Shown in pieces: positions 50,715 through 63,784 of a stretch of 64,000 nt of DNA; position 1 is the stretch's first letter; every line of letters starts with the position of its first letter. The stretch is taken from NCBI GenBank assembly GCA_963678705.1, contig OY783207.1:22046001-22110000 (forward strand), written 5' to 3'. The position numbers were made by a program, and so were the translations under genes. Source of the stretch: Panorpa germanica (Eukaryota; Arthropoda; Insecta; Mecoptera; Panorpidae). Under the pieces are notes generated by a model, which did no database searches, was not told the origin of the DNA, and was given only the letters and a program-made list of their open reading frames with translations.

Positions 50715-51239
50715 CAAATGTTTTTATATTTTTAAAGTTTATCTAACATGATAAATATTAACGTACGTAAAAGATTTTACATAATATAGAACATCTTGTG
50801 ACCTATTTTACTGCTTTGTGAAAAATGTATCTGCCCTTTTGCGCATTAATCTATTCATAACACTAATTAAGAATTTCTTAATGATTATAAAATATTAGTT
50901 AGTCTGTTTTAAGGATAATGGCATTTAGAATTGCTATAAAATAAGGTCATTTAGATTAAATATTACTAGTAGTATCTTAGTCAAATATTACATGAATGTA
51001 AGGTAACATCGGTTGTTTTGTGTTTTGCGGATCTTTACAAAATATTAAGCTACATTAATCATGAGAAACTGTGTTATCTTTTTGACTGAAATTTTATTTG
51101 TATTCAAATCAAAGTGGCGAAAACTACACATTTTCACATTAGTATTTCAAGTATGTTGTTATTTTATATGAAAGCATATCGATCGTCCAGCTCATTAGTC
51201 AAAATTTGCAGTTATATGTAATTGTGAGCACCCTCTATC

Positions 51240-51420
51240 CAGGGCCGAATTTAGAAGAGTGGAGGCCCTGAGGCAACGAAAGAACAGAGGCCTCTAATTA
51301 TTTTCCGAATAAAAGGAACAATTTCTTTCCGTCAAGTCTTTCAAAAATTTAGTGCTTTGATCTCTATTGTAAATGCCCCGGGGCAGTAGCCCCGCTCGCC
51401 CTCCCACTAATCCGGGCCTG
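51240..51420 (+). mobile_element. hAT-like MITE remnant
   Basis: The termini CAGGGCCGAATTTAG and ACTAATCCGGGCCTG form an imperfect inverted repeat and match the CAGGGCCGGATTA ends of 8904..9297. Subterminal GAGGCCCTGAGGCAACG and GCCCCGGGGCAGTAGCCCC resemble internal parts of that element. It is 181 bp long. The flanking octamers CCTCTATC and CCATTAAA do not match, so the target duplication is lost or a boundary is misjudged. Confidence 0.7.
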
Positions 51421-51582
51421 CCATTAAACAGCTAAACTTATCGAGCACAACTTGAATGTTTGCTTGAATTCAACTTGAATAGTTGAAACTCGACTATTGC
51501 TATCGTCATCTTTAACTGAAAATATAATCTTCGGATATGTTTGAATAATGAACTAAACTATGCAATACAGGTGGAATATAAT

Positions 51583-51634
51583 TGGGGATAGAACAAGTAT
51601 CGGAAATAAGCAAACATTAAATTAAAAAAAAAAC
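51583..51634 (+). repeat. short dispersed repeat with A-tail, copy 4
   Basis: It reads GGATAGAACAAGTATCGGAA then ATAAGCAAACATTAAATT, followed directly by a run of about 11 A. The A-run supports a retroposon 3' end. Confidence 0.5.
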
Positions 51635-53013
51635 GAAATAAATAAAGGCGGTGTAATCATAAGAAATTAACAAAACCAATTAATACCTACAAGATTTTAA
51701 TTGAATCTGAGTTTATTTTTACATCTACTTGAATACTTCTGCGCGTACCTATGACACAAATATTTCCAAGTTATTTATATTTTTACCAATAAATTATACG
51801 GCAATAAATCACAACGCACGACTTCATTAATCTCCGCCATTTTGTTTGATTCATAACCTTAAAATTAGATGTTTATATTTGTCATAGCTTGTGGTAGGTC
51901 GCGATTGTTCGACTTGCATAAAAAAACCTTTTCCTTTAACAAAGATCTTCCCTCAAAACGATCAAAATGAGGGTTCTATTTCATAGTGAGAGTAGATAGG
52001 GGTATATAGTGTACATATAGAATAAAAAACTACCCTCTGAAAAGCTAGAATGAAGGAAAACTCTTCATTTTCCGACCTGTCAAATGCAGAAGCGATGCTG
52101 GTGTTTGACAGGCCCGTGCTTGGTGCTGCCTTCTGCCGACGAATCATTGCACTGCACCCCGAAAAGATTGAAGGAAAAAACACCGCAGGAGTAAATATAT
52201 ATATGTGTGTGTGTATGTGTATGCAACCCTATTGTAAGGGAGTCAGAGATTCTGAAAACCACAATGAGATAAACATAGCGCAGAGCGCAGCACTGTGCCC
52301 TGTGCAGGAACAGTACAGACATGGCCCGCAGGGCTACATGCGAGTGATGGCGTAATTACTACGATTAGCTCTTATTACATCAAATTTATTTTGGTTGAAT
52401 ACGAGTACATATTTTTATTTCAAATAATTTAAACAAATATTTATACTGTGAATTGCATTATGGGAAATAACGCAGGTATTGCTAAATTCAGTAACAGTAC
52501 CACTAAGTTTTCGCACCGTTGTAATGCAATACTTATTACTTATTTTCTACTATCGAAATACACTTTAACATTCCATTTTGCTCGTAATCTCTTTGAAATA
52601 ATTACCTTACTATACCAAATTTCAACTTTCTATCTCATTTCAACCTAAGCTTTAATTTTTCTAAATTACATATGAGAAACATCTTATTTTAAAAACAAAT
52701 TAATATCAACTAAATGTTTAAATTGTTATTTACAACCTCTATAATTCCAAATAATATTTTGGAAATTTCTTAAAATTGTTATACGAAAAATTAAAGATGA
52801 ATCAAATGAATGTTTAATTAATTACTTAATAGCAATTTTTTATTGATATCTAAAGACTCGCCAAAATATAAGAACTTTTATATACTACATTTATTTTAAA
52901 CTATACTATTGAATTACATATTAATTGATTTTATACTTTAGTTAATAAGAATATTAGTTAAGATACTACGCAAATGTAACTCGCTGTTTAGGTTATAAAT
53001 GTAAAAAATATAT

Positions 53014-53056
53014 GCACCAAATGGTTAAGGCGTCTTGCACGTTTGAGGTTTGAAGA
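53014..53056 (+). repeat. tRNA-like fragment (SINE head or tRNA relic)
   Basis: ACCAAATGGTTAAGGCGTCT resembles the D-arm and start of the anticodon arm of Leu/Ser tRNAs (GAGTGGTTAAGGCGTCTGA). GAGGTTTGAAG follows about 28 bp later as a weak B-box. Acceptor stems do not pair, so it is not a working tRNA. Confidence 0.35.
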
Positions 53057-53372
53057 GATAAGAACGAAATGTGAACATACGCCTAGTGTCGAAAACCAAT
53101 AGAAGAAACTCGTGATACACAAGATGTTTATATAAATAAGAAATTATTATCGTTTGTCCGCAGAGAGCAGTGTATATAAATCAACAAGGTATAAAATATA
53201 AATGAATTGAAACAAAGAAATCTGAAATCTAACATTAATTAAAATAAAAGCAAGATATTGATACCATATACAAACATGAATATTGCATGCCTTTATTAAC
53301 AGTCGGCTATAGTCTGTTCTAGAATGGGAGCTTATAGATTTACATTTTTTCAATCACATTTGATTAAAATTG

Positions 53373-53480
53373 TTTCACATTAGTATACTTTTTATGAGAG
53401 GAAATTTCACTTTAATGTTTCTCAATACACTACTGCATTAAAGAAGTGTGTATTTGGTTCGTTTGTATTCAGAATTAGGT
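53373..53480 (+). repeat. TTTAATGTTTATCAATAC repeat, copy 2
   Basis: It contains CACATTAGTATACTTTTTAT, CACTTTAATGTTTCTCAATA, then CACTACTGCATTAAAGAAGT and GTATTTGGTT, all shared with 59780..59880. Confidence 0.55.
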
Positions 53481-54796
53481 TTCAGAGTGAGAGCACCCTT
53501 AGACTAAAGTTTTTCCTTAGTTAGCAACAAAACTTTTGAATCATTGACACAGGTAACTATGCAACAATTAGTCAGCCGTCCGCCGTACAGGACTGGCATT
53601 CGCTCAATTCACACGGGGCTCGTATTAATTACTTTATCTGTACGTTACACATTAAAACACAAACGACTCTATAATTATAAATTATCCACGCATAATTTAC
53701 TTAACTTTATTTTAAATTAATCTATTTTTAATGTTTTTTTAGTTCTCATATTTTTTCACAAAGGTTTTGCTCAAGAAAATAACAAATTCTGATTTTAATT
53801 TATAAAACTACCTACCATGGCCATATTGTTTAGTAATCGACTATAAAATCGCATATGGCATCCAAAGGGATCCTAAGGGAACCAATTATATCGAAGATAT
53901 ATAAAAAAAAAATTAAAAAATATATTAAATATAAAAAAATGGTCGAGAGAATATATGTATAATATAATATATGTATATATAAAAAGTGATGGATTGTCCA
54001 ATCAGAATCAAGAAAGCATAGAATCACGTGACCTTAGGGGTCAAGGCTAATCGCGTACGAGATCGGGATGAACCGGCGCGGGAGAGGAGAGAGGAAATGA
54101 GAGAAGACTGAAAAAATGCATCAAGTTGATGCCGATGCTAGGTCATTAAAAAAAAATTGAAAAAATGTCGGGGGTCAAAGGTTGGCTACAAGAAATTTTA
54201 AAAATAGTTTCAAATTACAAGACATGAAAAAACTTAGCTCCATTCGCGGTCAAGTTTTGAGAAAAAAATTGAGTAGTTTTATTAATCTTGAGTTCTATAA
54301 GTAATACCATAAGAGAAGCTTATTGATAAAGTTGTCTGAAAACGTTTGTTTAAGGTGTATTTAACATAATAAAAATTACTTGTTATATATTGTTGTAGTG
54401 TTTGTGATAATTATAAAATCTTTTTAAAGATTAAAGATTAAAAAATAAATTTTAAAAAAACTTTTAGATTAAGTACTACCAGATTTTAGTAGCATTCAAG
54501 TTTTGTGCTTTGACAGATGAGATGAAAATACCTTCAATTTTTGGAACAACCAACGGTTGCGATTTTTTTGAAAAAATACCTAACTATATAAAATGGAAAC
54601 ACCAGGGAAGGAAAAGAAAAGCCAGTTTTTGGCTACAATTTGACAAATACCTGACTTTTGAAGACAAGAATCTTGCAATTCGTCTTAACAAATTTAATAC
54701 AATAAGAGTTTTCTTACACCAACTCTATTTTTGCATTGAACTGCCTCACGATGAATTGCTGCTCGACAAACTAGTCTAGAATCGGACCACTGCTCT

Positions 54797-54850
54797 ACAT
54801 GTAGAAAATGAACCTTGGAATTAGCTTGTGACAATATAGTTAGTACAATT
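54797..54850 (+). repeat. CCCAGGT repeat, monomer fragment
   Basis: A short fragment reads TGTAGAAAATGAACCTTGG followed by AATTAGCTTGTGACAATATA. It is a single truncated monomer of the same family as 84..259. Confidence 0.55.
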
Positions 54851-56072
54851 TGGCCTCCGCGGGATAATAGCCTAACAAGAGTACTACAAACAAACAAATA
54901 AGTCTTCAAACATATCGCCGATATAGAAGTATCAATAAAGTAAACTCGTTTTAGGATTACAAGAAAAAAAAACAATTATTAATGTTTGAATATATTAATA
55001 AGAAAGAGATAGAAACAATATTGTATTACAAATTCAATAATAATTAAATGAATTCGATTTAATTAAAAATAGTAAATTTATCAAATGATATTTTGCATTA
55101 CACAAATGTAATCTTAACGATCCAATCTCAAGAGATCAACAATAACAGATTGAAATTAAAATAAAGAATAAACCTGTTTTGTTTTTAATACATAAATTAA
55201 ACGCAGAACAGGGCGGCGCTGATTGTAATTTGTAGTGGTATTTATAATTAATGTACTAGTCTTACTATAATGAGAAAATATATGTCATTATTTTAATATA
55301 ATAATTAAAAGCATTACTTTGAAGGATATTGAAAAATAATTAGGAAAATTGTTATAGAAAGGAAATAATAAAGTTGAAAAACAAAGTTAAAAAATGAACA
55401 ATTGAAGCTCGGGGCGGTGTCGAGGCTTTGATATCGAACATCAGGAAAACGATATCGTGAAATTTGATCGTAAAATCGTGTGCAGATCGATGTGTATGTG
55501 TGTGTGTGTGTTTGTGAAATAATAACAAGAGACTCTGATAGGCAGTATTGTATTATAATGGGCTACGGCCATACCAGAGTAGATAGAAGCCTTAGAGGAA
55601 AATATTTTATGCAAAATACCTGCGCAAAGATGCTCACAAATATATCTAATCTAAAAGAACCGAAAAAAAAATACGACAAAAAAATGTATAAAACACGGTT
55701 TTATTTCATTTAATATAAAAGTAAAAACCGGTTTCAGCAAAGTCCCAAATATATGTGTATGTACGTATCAGAAGTGGGATTCTGTTTAATTATTTGCTAA
55801 TTTATTTACGTTGTTAAATAAAGATAAGCGAATATAGGGAACACTGGGTAAATACTGAAAATGAACACGAAACAGAATTATGTACTCAAATTGCGTACAA
55901 AGTTATGTAATATGGATTTCCTCATTAATTTTTAGCAAAACACTACGATAATTAATAAAAGAATTTATTTATACGTATAAATCGAATCGAATTCGAATTC
56001 TTGAGACAACTTGACGGCATATTTCAGATTAATACGAAGAAATTTGATGAGTAATTTGTGAATTTGACTTAC

Positions 56073-56180
56073 CCGGACTCCCTAAGAACACTGATGAATA
56101 TAATACACCCCTCCTGGCCGCGTCGGAAGCCGCCCGCGCGTCAGGAGGCGATGACCATTCTCGACGGGGGCACCATTTAC
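56073..56180 (-). CDS. hth: homothorax internal coding exon, region just N-terminal to the homeodomain
   Basis: This is an internal exon of the TALE homeobox gene homothorax, a nuclear transcription factor that partners with Extradenticle/Pbx and Hox proteins. It is 108 nt on the minus strand: 2 nt completing a Gly codon, 35 full codons, then 1 nt. It reads KWCPRREWSSPP, then DARAASDAARRGV, then LYSSVFLGSP. As I recall it, Drosophila Hth has WCRREWSSPADARNADASRRLYSSVFLGSP here, so this copy has an extra Pro after the Cys and Gly-Val before LYSS. The acceptor is TTGCAG (its AG lies at 56181-56182 on the plus coordinates) and the donor is GTAAGT (67-72 in the 56000s). Both flanking introns are phase 1, so skipping this exon would keep the frame. 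It is much more GC- and CpG-rich than its surroundings, as expected for a constrained exon. It is too short and stop-bounded to stand out as an ORF. Identity is firm; the mRNA join is inferred from phase. Confidence 0.93.
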
Positions 56181-59136
56181 CTGCAACAACAAGAAATTCA
56201 TTAATAACAGACTCATTTCATTGCAACATAACCCTATTATTGAATAAGGTAACGGGGTTGTCTATAGACATATATAGACAAAATGCAAACGTGCAAATAT
56301 TGTTTAATTAGTCAAAATAATATAGAAGATATTAATAATTAAAATGGTCATTCAAAGAGAACTTACAAAACAAAACAAAAAAATTAAAGAAATATTTCAC
56401 GTGATGTTTGTGCCTTGACTCTACTACATCGTCTATTGTTGTCTCTTTCTTACAACAGAGATGACATTACTTACGCAATTTCTGTGTAGTTTAAGCTGGT
56501 GATCAATTTTTGGTAATTCAGAATCCACAAATAAAAGTCACTTTATAATAATGTATAAATATATAATAATCAAAATGTCAAATAGGAAAATTTAGAGCTG
56601 ATTTACGGCCATCTCGAGCAACACAAAATATTTTGGTATTATGAAATTGTGACACTAACGAAATTATGGGAAATAAATTAGGAAGTTTATTATTCTTTTG
56701 AATCAAGATAACTAAATGCGTAAGTTTGCTCTCATTTATCCAGCTCGAATATATATGATTTCGCACGGAACGTACCTCGGTTTATGATTACTGTGTGTAC
56801 GAGATCATGGACAGTACACCGGAAAGAGGTGAATTTGAACCAATATATAATACTTTTATTTCTTTTAATATATTGGTTTGTTAATAAACATTTTCCACTA
56901 CTTTGAACATAGTCAAATACATACTGACAATCCCATAGTCGCCCATAGTCGACGGTAGTATGCTTCAGTGTGAAAGCAGCCTAAAAGGACAACTTGCTAG
57001 GAACATTCAAATTTATCTGTATAATCAATTTGTGGTTTACAACCCAACTGCACTTCCTTTATGAGTACTTTTTCGTTCACAATTTACGATATAGGTAAGA
57101 TATTTTCACCATACCGCACCATAGATTTATTATTCCTTCGTTGCAATCGAATGAGATATCAACAGGCAAGTTCGCTCTATTTTATCGTAAGATAAGTCAA
57201 AACAAATATATCGATGGAAGGTCATATGTTTTCAATATTTACATCACTATCGATGAAAGACAAATGTATCCTTCAAACCCACAATAAAATAACAAACTTA
57301 TTCATTCATTTTGTTTATTTTTGAATCTTTCAAAATAATATTCAGATATTTTAGAACATAAATTTGAAACATCAATAAATTTAGGCATTTGTTTACAAAG
57401 TCCAAACAGAAGAGAGGCAGAGAGAGGGAGAGGGAGAGCAGTTGCAACGGTCCAGATATACATATAGTTGTACACATATACCATCTAACGAAATGAAGGG
57501 TTTGTGATCTGTGGTTATCCACATTTCTTTAAATATAGTAATCGTACATCAAAAAAACCCGTCCCCACCCCATTTTTCATCTCCCCTCGTCCCGCCGCCA
57601 TTCTATCATTTGAAGAATTGTTACTTTTGATTACTAGGTTTTTAAACAAGAGTTTAGTGGTGTGTTATTATATTTCTTTTCGGGCCTCACAACGCATCAT
57701 TGTAGCGGTCGGGGTCTCAGCTAAACATATATTGTTAAAAGAAAGGGTTTGATTTGTAAATTATAGCTTCGAATGATATATGGGGGTTACACAAATCTAC
57801 TAAATGTCTAAAATGATCTCATGAACACAGAAGAAGAATAAAATGTATTGCAGAAGAATGCATTTGCTAGTTTTCTGAAACTGAACCAAATAAACTTCTA
57901 CAGATATGTGTAACAGGTTATGGGCCCAGGAACATTGGACTATATGTTGTACATATCTGAATTACCATTACCAATAGATTCATAATGCTATTATAGATTA
58001 TTTCACTGGTTTGAAATATATGAAAAGTTTTAATCCCAATTCAACAAAAATTGATAAAGTAATTTATAAATCGATTGAGAAAAAGGAAGTCATTAATAAA
58101 GTTTGATCCATTATATGACATAAAGAATCTGCTAACGAAAATATATTAGATATAATAAAAAGATACCTAAATATGTTACAAAACGTACTACTGCCACCTG
58201 TTTGATTCTTAGGCAGTAGTGATACTATGCGAGTTCTGGCACAAAACTGGGGTGGACGGAATGGTTTCAAATTTCAATGAGGTAGGTTTGTGGTGTTGGT
58301 AATTCTAGTGGGTAACGTGGTAAGCAATGTAATATTAATAATATTTAGGTAAAACATCAAGGGAATCTAAAAATAATTATTTAATGAATGATTAGTACTA
58401 AGTAAATGTTAAAAAATATGTTTTTACGTAAAGCAATTTACTTCGAGATATCGAATGTATGCGCACGAGTCGGAATGGGCTCAGCGTAATTAACACTTTA
58501 TCGGTTTGCGTATTTTAACGGCATACAATTGATAGTAAACTAGAGAGAAGAAGTAAAATTTCGGCTGATTGATTCTTCTAGAGTGTCTTGTAGCGATTTG
58601 TACCATTGCATGTCATTCTGCAAGCCATGTTTGGAGTAAACTTGACTCTATCAGCACTCCTCCGCGCCTCAGCGATGTAGCTGATCTATTTAGAATCGTG
58701 TGAAAGTCGACTGTCATCATCATATATAAACAATTCCATCCACGCAGCTTGTTCATCATAAACAAACCATATTAAACATTAACTATAAACTTTCAATACT
58801 AAGTTTCCAAGAACTAACTAAGTTTTCCCTTTAACAAATCCATCAAGTAGCGCGGCATTTATATCTTTAGCAATTTTCCTTCAACTTTTCTTTTACTTTT
58901 TTTTTTAAAACATGCACTTTAAAGTAATAATAATTTTGCGTGTAGATTATCTTATTTTTCTTCGTATGTTTTTATTTTTTTCTAACTCTGCTTTTGTTCC
59001 ATGTGCTATTCTATACTTTGTTCTGTGCTGACTGCTTGCTTGAGCTGTGCAACCCTTCATTCCTGATTGGTTGTTCCAGTCGGCGAGCCAAGTAAGCAGC
59101 AGGTCTGTTCGCCAGGCAGTTGGTTTGTTGGGTGCG

Positions 59137-59213
59137 AGAACTGCTAGAACTGCTAGAACTGCGAGGACTTTAGCATTGCAGGACGGTGAGGATGGTGAGG
59201 ACGGCAGGACGGC
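59137..59213 (+). repeat. short minisatellite (CTGCTAGAA and GGACGGTGA units)
   Basis: Two adjoining short arrays: GAACTGCTA repeated about 2.5 times, then GGACGGTGAGGATGGTGAGG and ACGGCAGGACGG with decaying 9-bp units. It is GC-richer than its surroundings. Confidence 0.7.
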
Positions 59214-59779
59214 TATAAATCAAGCCAACCCTCTTTTCATGTTCTCTTATTCTCCACTATGAGCGCGCACCAGTATTATATAATAGTCATTTATGTTGCA
59301 CATACATCTGTAGTATATATCAATTTATACAGTGATAGGAAACAGCAGGGTTCCTTTGTTTACACTAATAATTCGTCTAAAGACTTGATGCTTCTAAATT
59401 ACCATATATTATATATGCATATCAATAGCTGCAATACACACCGCGAATTTACAACGAACTAAACACAATTCAAGATTAAATACAATTGTTATTACTACCA
59501 AAAAACCTGGTTACAGTTAATCCTATGTGGCTTAGTTGTGTAACTTAGTCACAACTGTCGAACCACATGTGTTTGTTGTTATTTAGTTGGTAAATGGTTT
59601 GATTAATGATTTATTTACTTTTAAATAATAACTAGAAGCTAGTTGGATAATAATAGACGCTTTGATGATCGCGCATCTTGTGGAAAATGAATATTCAGCC
59701 AATATTGGCTAACTAGGTATTGTAACTGTAAAGAAGATCTCGCACAACAACCGACTCTTTCAGCAGGGTGTAGTCGTAT

Positions 59780-60040
59780 AGCACATTTTATCAAGAGAGG
59801 AAGTTTCTATTTCAATGTTTATCAATGCACCACTGTATCGAAGAAGTTAGTATTTGGTTTATAGGTACGTATTTCAAAATACCGCCCCACGCACTACTCT
59901 CTGGGAAGATGCAACTTAATACAGAACGTTTTTACAACGTCTTGCACCGAAATTAGATATATAGGAAGCCTTGCCTTCAATAAAGGTGTGTAATGATAAA
60001 CATTAAAGTAGAAGCTTATGATAAAGTGTACTAATGTAAA
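59780..60040. repeat. foldback repeat of TTTAATGTTTATCA family
   Basis: The left arm near 59780-59835 (GCACATTTTATCAAGAGAGG, then TTTCAATGTTTATCA) is inverted at 59991-60037 (TGATAAACATTAAAG, then CTTATGATAAAGTGTACTAA). The two arms enclose about 150 bp, giving a hairpin-capable unit. The left arm continues with CACTGTATCGAAGAAGTTAG and TATTTGGTT as in copy 2. Confidence 0.6.
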
Positions 60041-60576
60041 ATAACTTCCCCTGACAATAGTCAGCAATCGAACGTAGCCTGTCCCAGAATGAGAAATGTC
60101 TAAAACTACTCAATACATCTCTGTGTTGAAAAAATAAAAGTACATAGTATACGTCACTGTCCATGATCTCGTACGCGTAACAGTCATAAACAGAGGACCG
60201 CCATACGGTCTGTACGTACCCCAGCTAAATGAGGAGAAACGAAAAAATCGGTCCACACCTTTTAACAGATAATAAACGTGGTACAACTTAACAACTTCAA
60301 CATCAAATATATCTAGTCACAATTCTGTTTTCTTTGTTTATTTCACTTATAGATATAGGTGGAAAAATAATGACAATGTAACACGACAATATTTTTAAGA
60401 ATAAGTTGTAAGAACATATGCCTGTTGGGTTTTCTATTTAATCTTGACCGATGTATAAAGATAAGTGTTCACTGGTTCGCATGGAAGGAATTATGCGACA
60501 TTGTGAACTACGAATTTCAGTGGTATCTATGTGGTACTTTTAACGAGTTTGACGCGGATTGTGCGTGTATTACCAC

Positions 60577-60659
60577 TGCCCTCTCCCCTCTCGTCTCTTC
60601 CATGTTTAATTGATAAATGCAATGCGTTTGATGCGGATCAATGGACGTTTACCTTAAGT
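60577..60659 (+). repeat. short dispersed repeat (AATGCGTTTGATGC), copy 3
   Basis: CTGCCCTCTCCCCTCTCGTC is followed by TTGATAAATGCAATGCGTTT, GATGCGGATC and GGACGTTTACCTTAA. This is the best preserved copy. Confidence 0.5.
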
Positions 60660-61774
60660 CTTCAAACCTCTAATGCTAATATAACAACACCAAGTCGAAC
60701 TCTAAATGAATTGAACAACTCGGCGTGATATATGTGTCGAAGGCCACAACAAGAAGAAGAAATTGCATATAATGCCGTCGCCGTCGGCAGGTCGTACCCG
60801 TACGATAATTGTATGCAAGTAATGTATGCACCGTACTAGAGTACCACGACCATACGATAGTGCGAGTACTATTGTGTATTGAACACATAATGTATAAATA
60901 TGCGGTCTGGGATGCCGACCTTGTGCATTAGTTACAGAGTCCGATAATGGATGCCACTACACTACTATCTATGTCTGTATATTGTTAAATAAAACTAATT
61001 GCAAAAACACGACTACCAACAAAAAAGTTACACCAACACAAAAAAAAAAACGAAATGAAATAAAAATAAATGAATTAATGATACAGTCGAAAAAAAATGT
61101 ATACAAGTTGATATTTTAAAGAAGAAGATAATATATATAATGTAAATATTGAAAATATTATTAAAAGATAAATTATGTATTATTGTAGTTGACTGCTAAC
61201 CAGGCGCAACGCAACAAAATTGAGAGACTTTGAAATTAGAAAAACGTATTTATGGTAAGGAAAGATATATAATTTACATAATATAGATAATATTTGACTA
61301 ATAGTCTCACTTAAGCTAAACTTGATAACAGATAGTTATTTATTTTTGTCAATAAATTTGTACCGATGATTGTATCCAGAGTACCAGTAGTTTTAACTGT
61401 AAAATACAAAAACAAAATTCAAATTAGTGATTCCCTTAGTTCAATTAACGATTTGCACGCGATGGCCGCTGGATCGTTGGATCGTTCAGAGACTGGTGAC
61501 GGTGAATGGTGGATGGGGACCAGTGAACGGCGAATGGTTTTAAAAGTACCAGAAAACAAATAACTATTTAACGTGTTAATTTTAACAGTATATACCTTGA
61601 GCTCGAACACGATTACTTGACTACTGAGCATCGGCCATTTTGTATGTTGTATATCTTGTACCATGCGGCCATGTATGCATACTATGAGTGTATACACAGC
61701 ACACTAATTATTGAAAGAGGTGCAAGTAACCATAAGTACATTATTACAAACAAGTATCTTAAATAATATTATAA

Positions 61775-62073
61775 CCCAGTAAACATTTTGGAGTAAATTC
61801 TTTTACTTTTCATGAGTTTTTTGTCTGGAACGCATTTGTTTTCTATTCAGTCGTTCATAGGGAATGTCTCTTTTATGAGCTACAGACGGCGCAACGACTG
61901 CTCACTGTTGAATAAAAGCGACAGGTAAGGAATCAATTTGAACTAAAATTGATTTTCTGTGTGTTGCTCCAACTTGTAAAACGTTAGAATTGAAATGTAC
62001 GAGTGACTAGAACTTCACCTAGACATTCTACTATGTCTATCTATTCTACTATATTCACCAAATGTTTACTGAG
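61775..62073 (-). mobile_element. AGTAAAC-TIR MITE, copy 3 (diverged)
   Basis: The ends are CCCAGTAAACATTTTGGAGT and CACCAAATGTTTACTGAG. Read in reverse it shares scattered blocks with the other two copies, such as GGAATGTCT and GTTGAATAAA against GTTGGAATACA. It is 299 bp and older than the other copies. Confidence 0.6.
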
Positions 62074-62624
62074 AATACAGTTTCTGAGCTGCTTCAATAT
62101 TTTTCACCGCAAATTTGACAAAATGTTGTAGCAGATATAAAGAAAAATTGCAAAATGCAAAATTGAACAAAAAATATAAAACCACCCTAAAAATATTTTC
62201 GCGTATAACTTGAAAACGGTAAAAGATTTTAAAAAATGTTTCAAATGAAATTTGTAAATCGTAAAATTTTGCTGAAAATATGTTTGACGACTTTTACCTC
62301 TACTACTCATATTACTCGGTATAGTTGTCAGCGCTGTGCAAATCGAAAAAATATTATTTTCTCATATTACGTTTAATATACTCAGAAAACTGTTATCTTT
62401 TTTTATAGAAATGTACCAATTTCATTTTTATTTGTGTTAAAATTACTATAATTTATATGCTGGATTGTTTCTGTAATTTCTTTCATGATATTTGCTTCAA
62501 AATCTTTATGATTTCAAACAGTCGATTTTCTGAGTTAATTTTACTGAAATAATATGAATGTTTACAACAATACTATCACTTGAGTAGAAAAGGAGAATGA
62601 CTTTTCTTAAAGCCTACAGATCAC

Positions 62625-62712
62625 AGGAAAAAATGAACCTTGAAATTAGCTTGTGGAAAGCTAGCATGTGTGTACCTTGCACTGCAAGAGAGTTTTCCAC
62701 ACAGGATAATAT
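62625..62712 (+). repeat. CCCAGGT repeat, monomer copy
   Basis: A single monomer contains AATGAACCTTGAAATTAGC, GAAAGCTAGCATGTGTG and CTTGCACTGCAAGAGAG. It ends near CCACACAGGAT, a possible decayed terminus. Confidence 0.6.
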
Positions 62713-63784
62713 ATTAAATTAATTTTTATAGAGAATACAATCGCAAAAATCTTTTACCCTTTTCCAGTTCATTAATTTTGTTTCCCAAACTTTTAGCTTG
62801 GTGAGACTATGTGTTTAATAACTATAATGCTCACCAGCAGTGTTGCCAGCTGTAGTTCAATGTTTTTAAAAATATAACGACTTGGTTCAAAAAGATATTC
62901 AGTTATAATTTTTGATAAATAATATACATTAATATTTATGTTTATTTGCCAGTTATTGTAAACATATTGTAACGGAGTAATGCTACAGGAAAACCTACAC
63001 AACACTGTTCCACTAAGTGAAGTATAAGCCTCCCCCCCCCATTCGCCCCTCCCCATGCAAATATATTTGTTCAACAATTAAAAACAAATAATTAATAATC
63101 GAGGATAACAAATATATTACCAACCTAACATTCAGATTCGATTTTAAATCTGACATAATGGTCTTCCCATACTGTTAGAATCAGATCAGACGTTCAGATT
63201 TTTATATTTAGACATACGATAACCGGACTGTTCGTTTGAATCTGATAGTGTAAAAGGATTACAAAATACATCCAATAGAAATATGAACCTATTTTAAAAA
63301 CAAATTCTTACAAGTGCTGCCACCCGTCGGATATATTGTGAAGTGGTCTTGAACACAGAAAAATATCTGTATACGTATATACATATAAACAAAAGGGAAA
63401 AAAAGATAAAACAGCAATTAAATGGCAGTTCATTAGCTGTAACGATCTAATTAATAATCGTTTTAGTCATTCATTTAGAATATGTCAACGCAGAATAATT
63501 TATAGGAAACGCGCGACTGCCGCGCCGCGCAGCGACCAAATTATTTTATTTATTAAATTGTCATTATTTACTAATAAGAGTTTGGAGTATATACTTATAT
63601 ACAGACGTTTGCTCAAGAATGATTACTTACTAACCATAATTATGAAACACAATACACAACATTTTTATTTATTGATTTATTAGTAGTATTGTAGTCTCAT
63701 ATATGTGAACTACACCGCTGCTTAACAACTTTATGATTATTTATATACATAATCAATATAATTTGATAATAACCAAACCCAGAA

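Noticed and set aside
52050..52355. 101-codon ORF on the plus strand
   Set aside because: It spans a (TG)n-like stretch, has no recognisable domain, and overlapping minus-strand frames are equally open.
54510..54779. 89-codon ORF with GRKRKASFWLQF and a fairly ordinary composition
   Set aside because: It looks slightly protein-like, but I recognise no family and see no splice or promoter context. It could be transposon debris.
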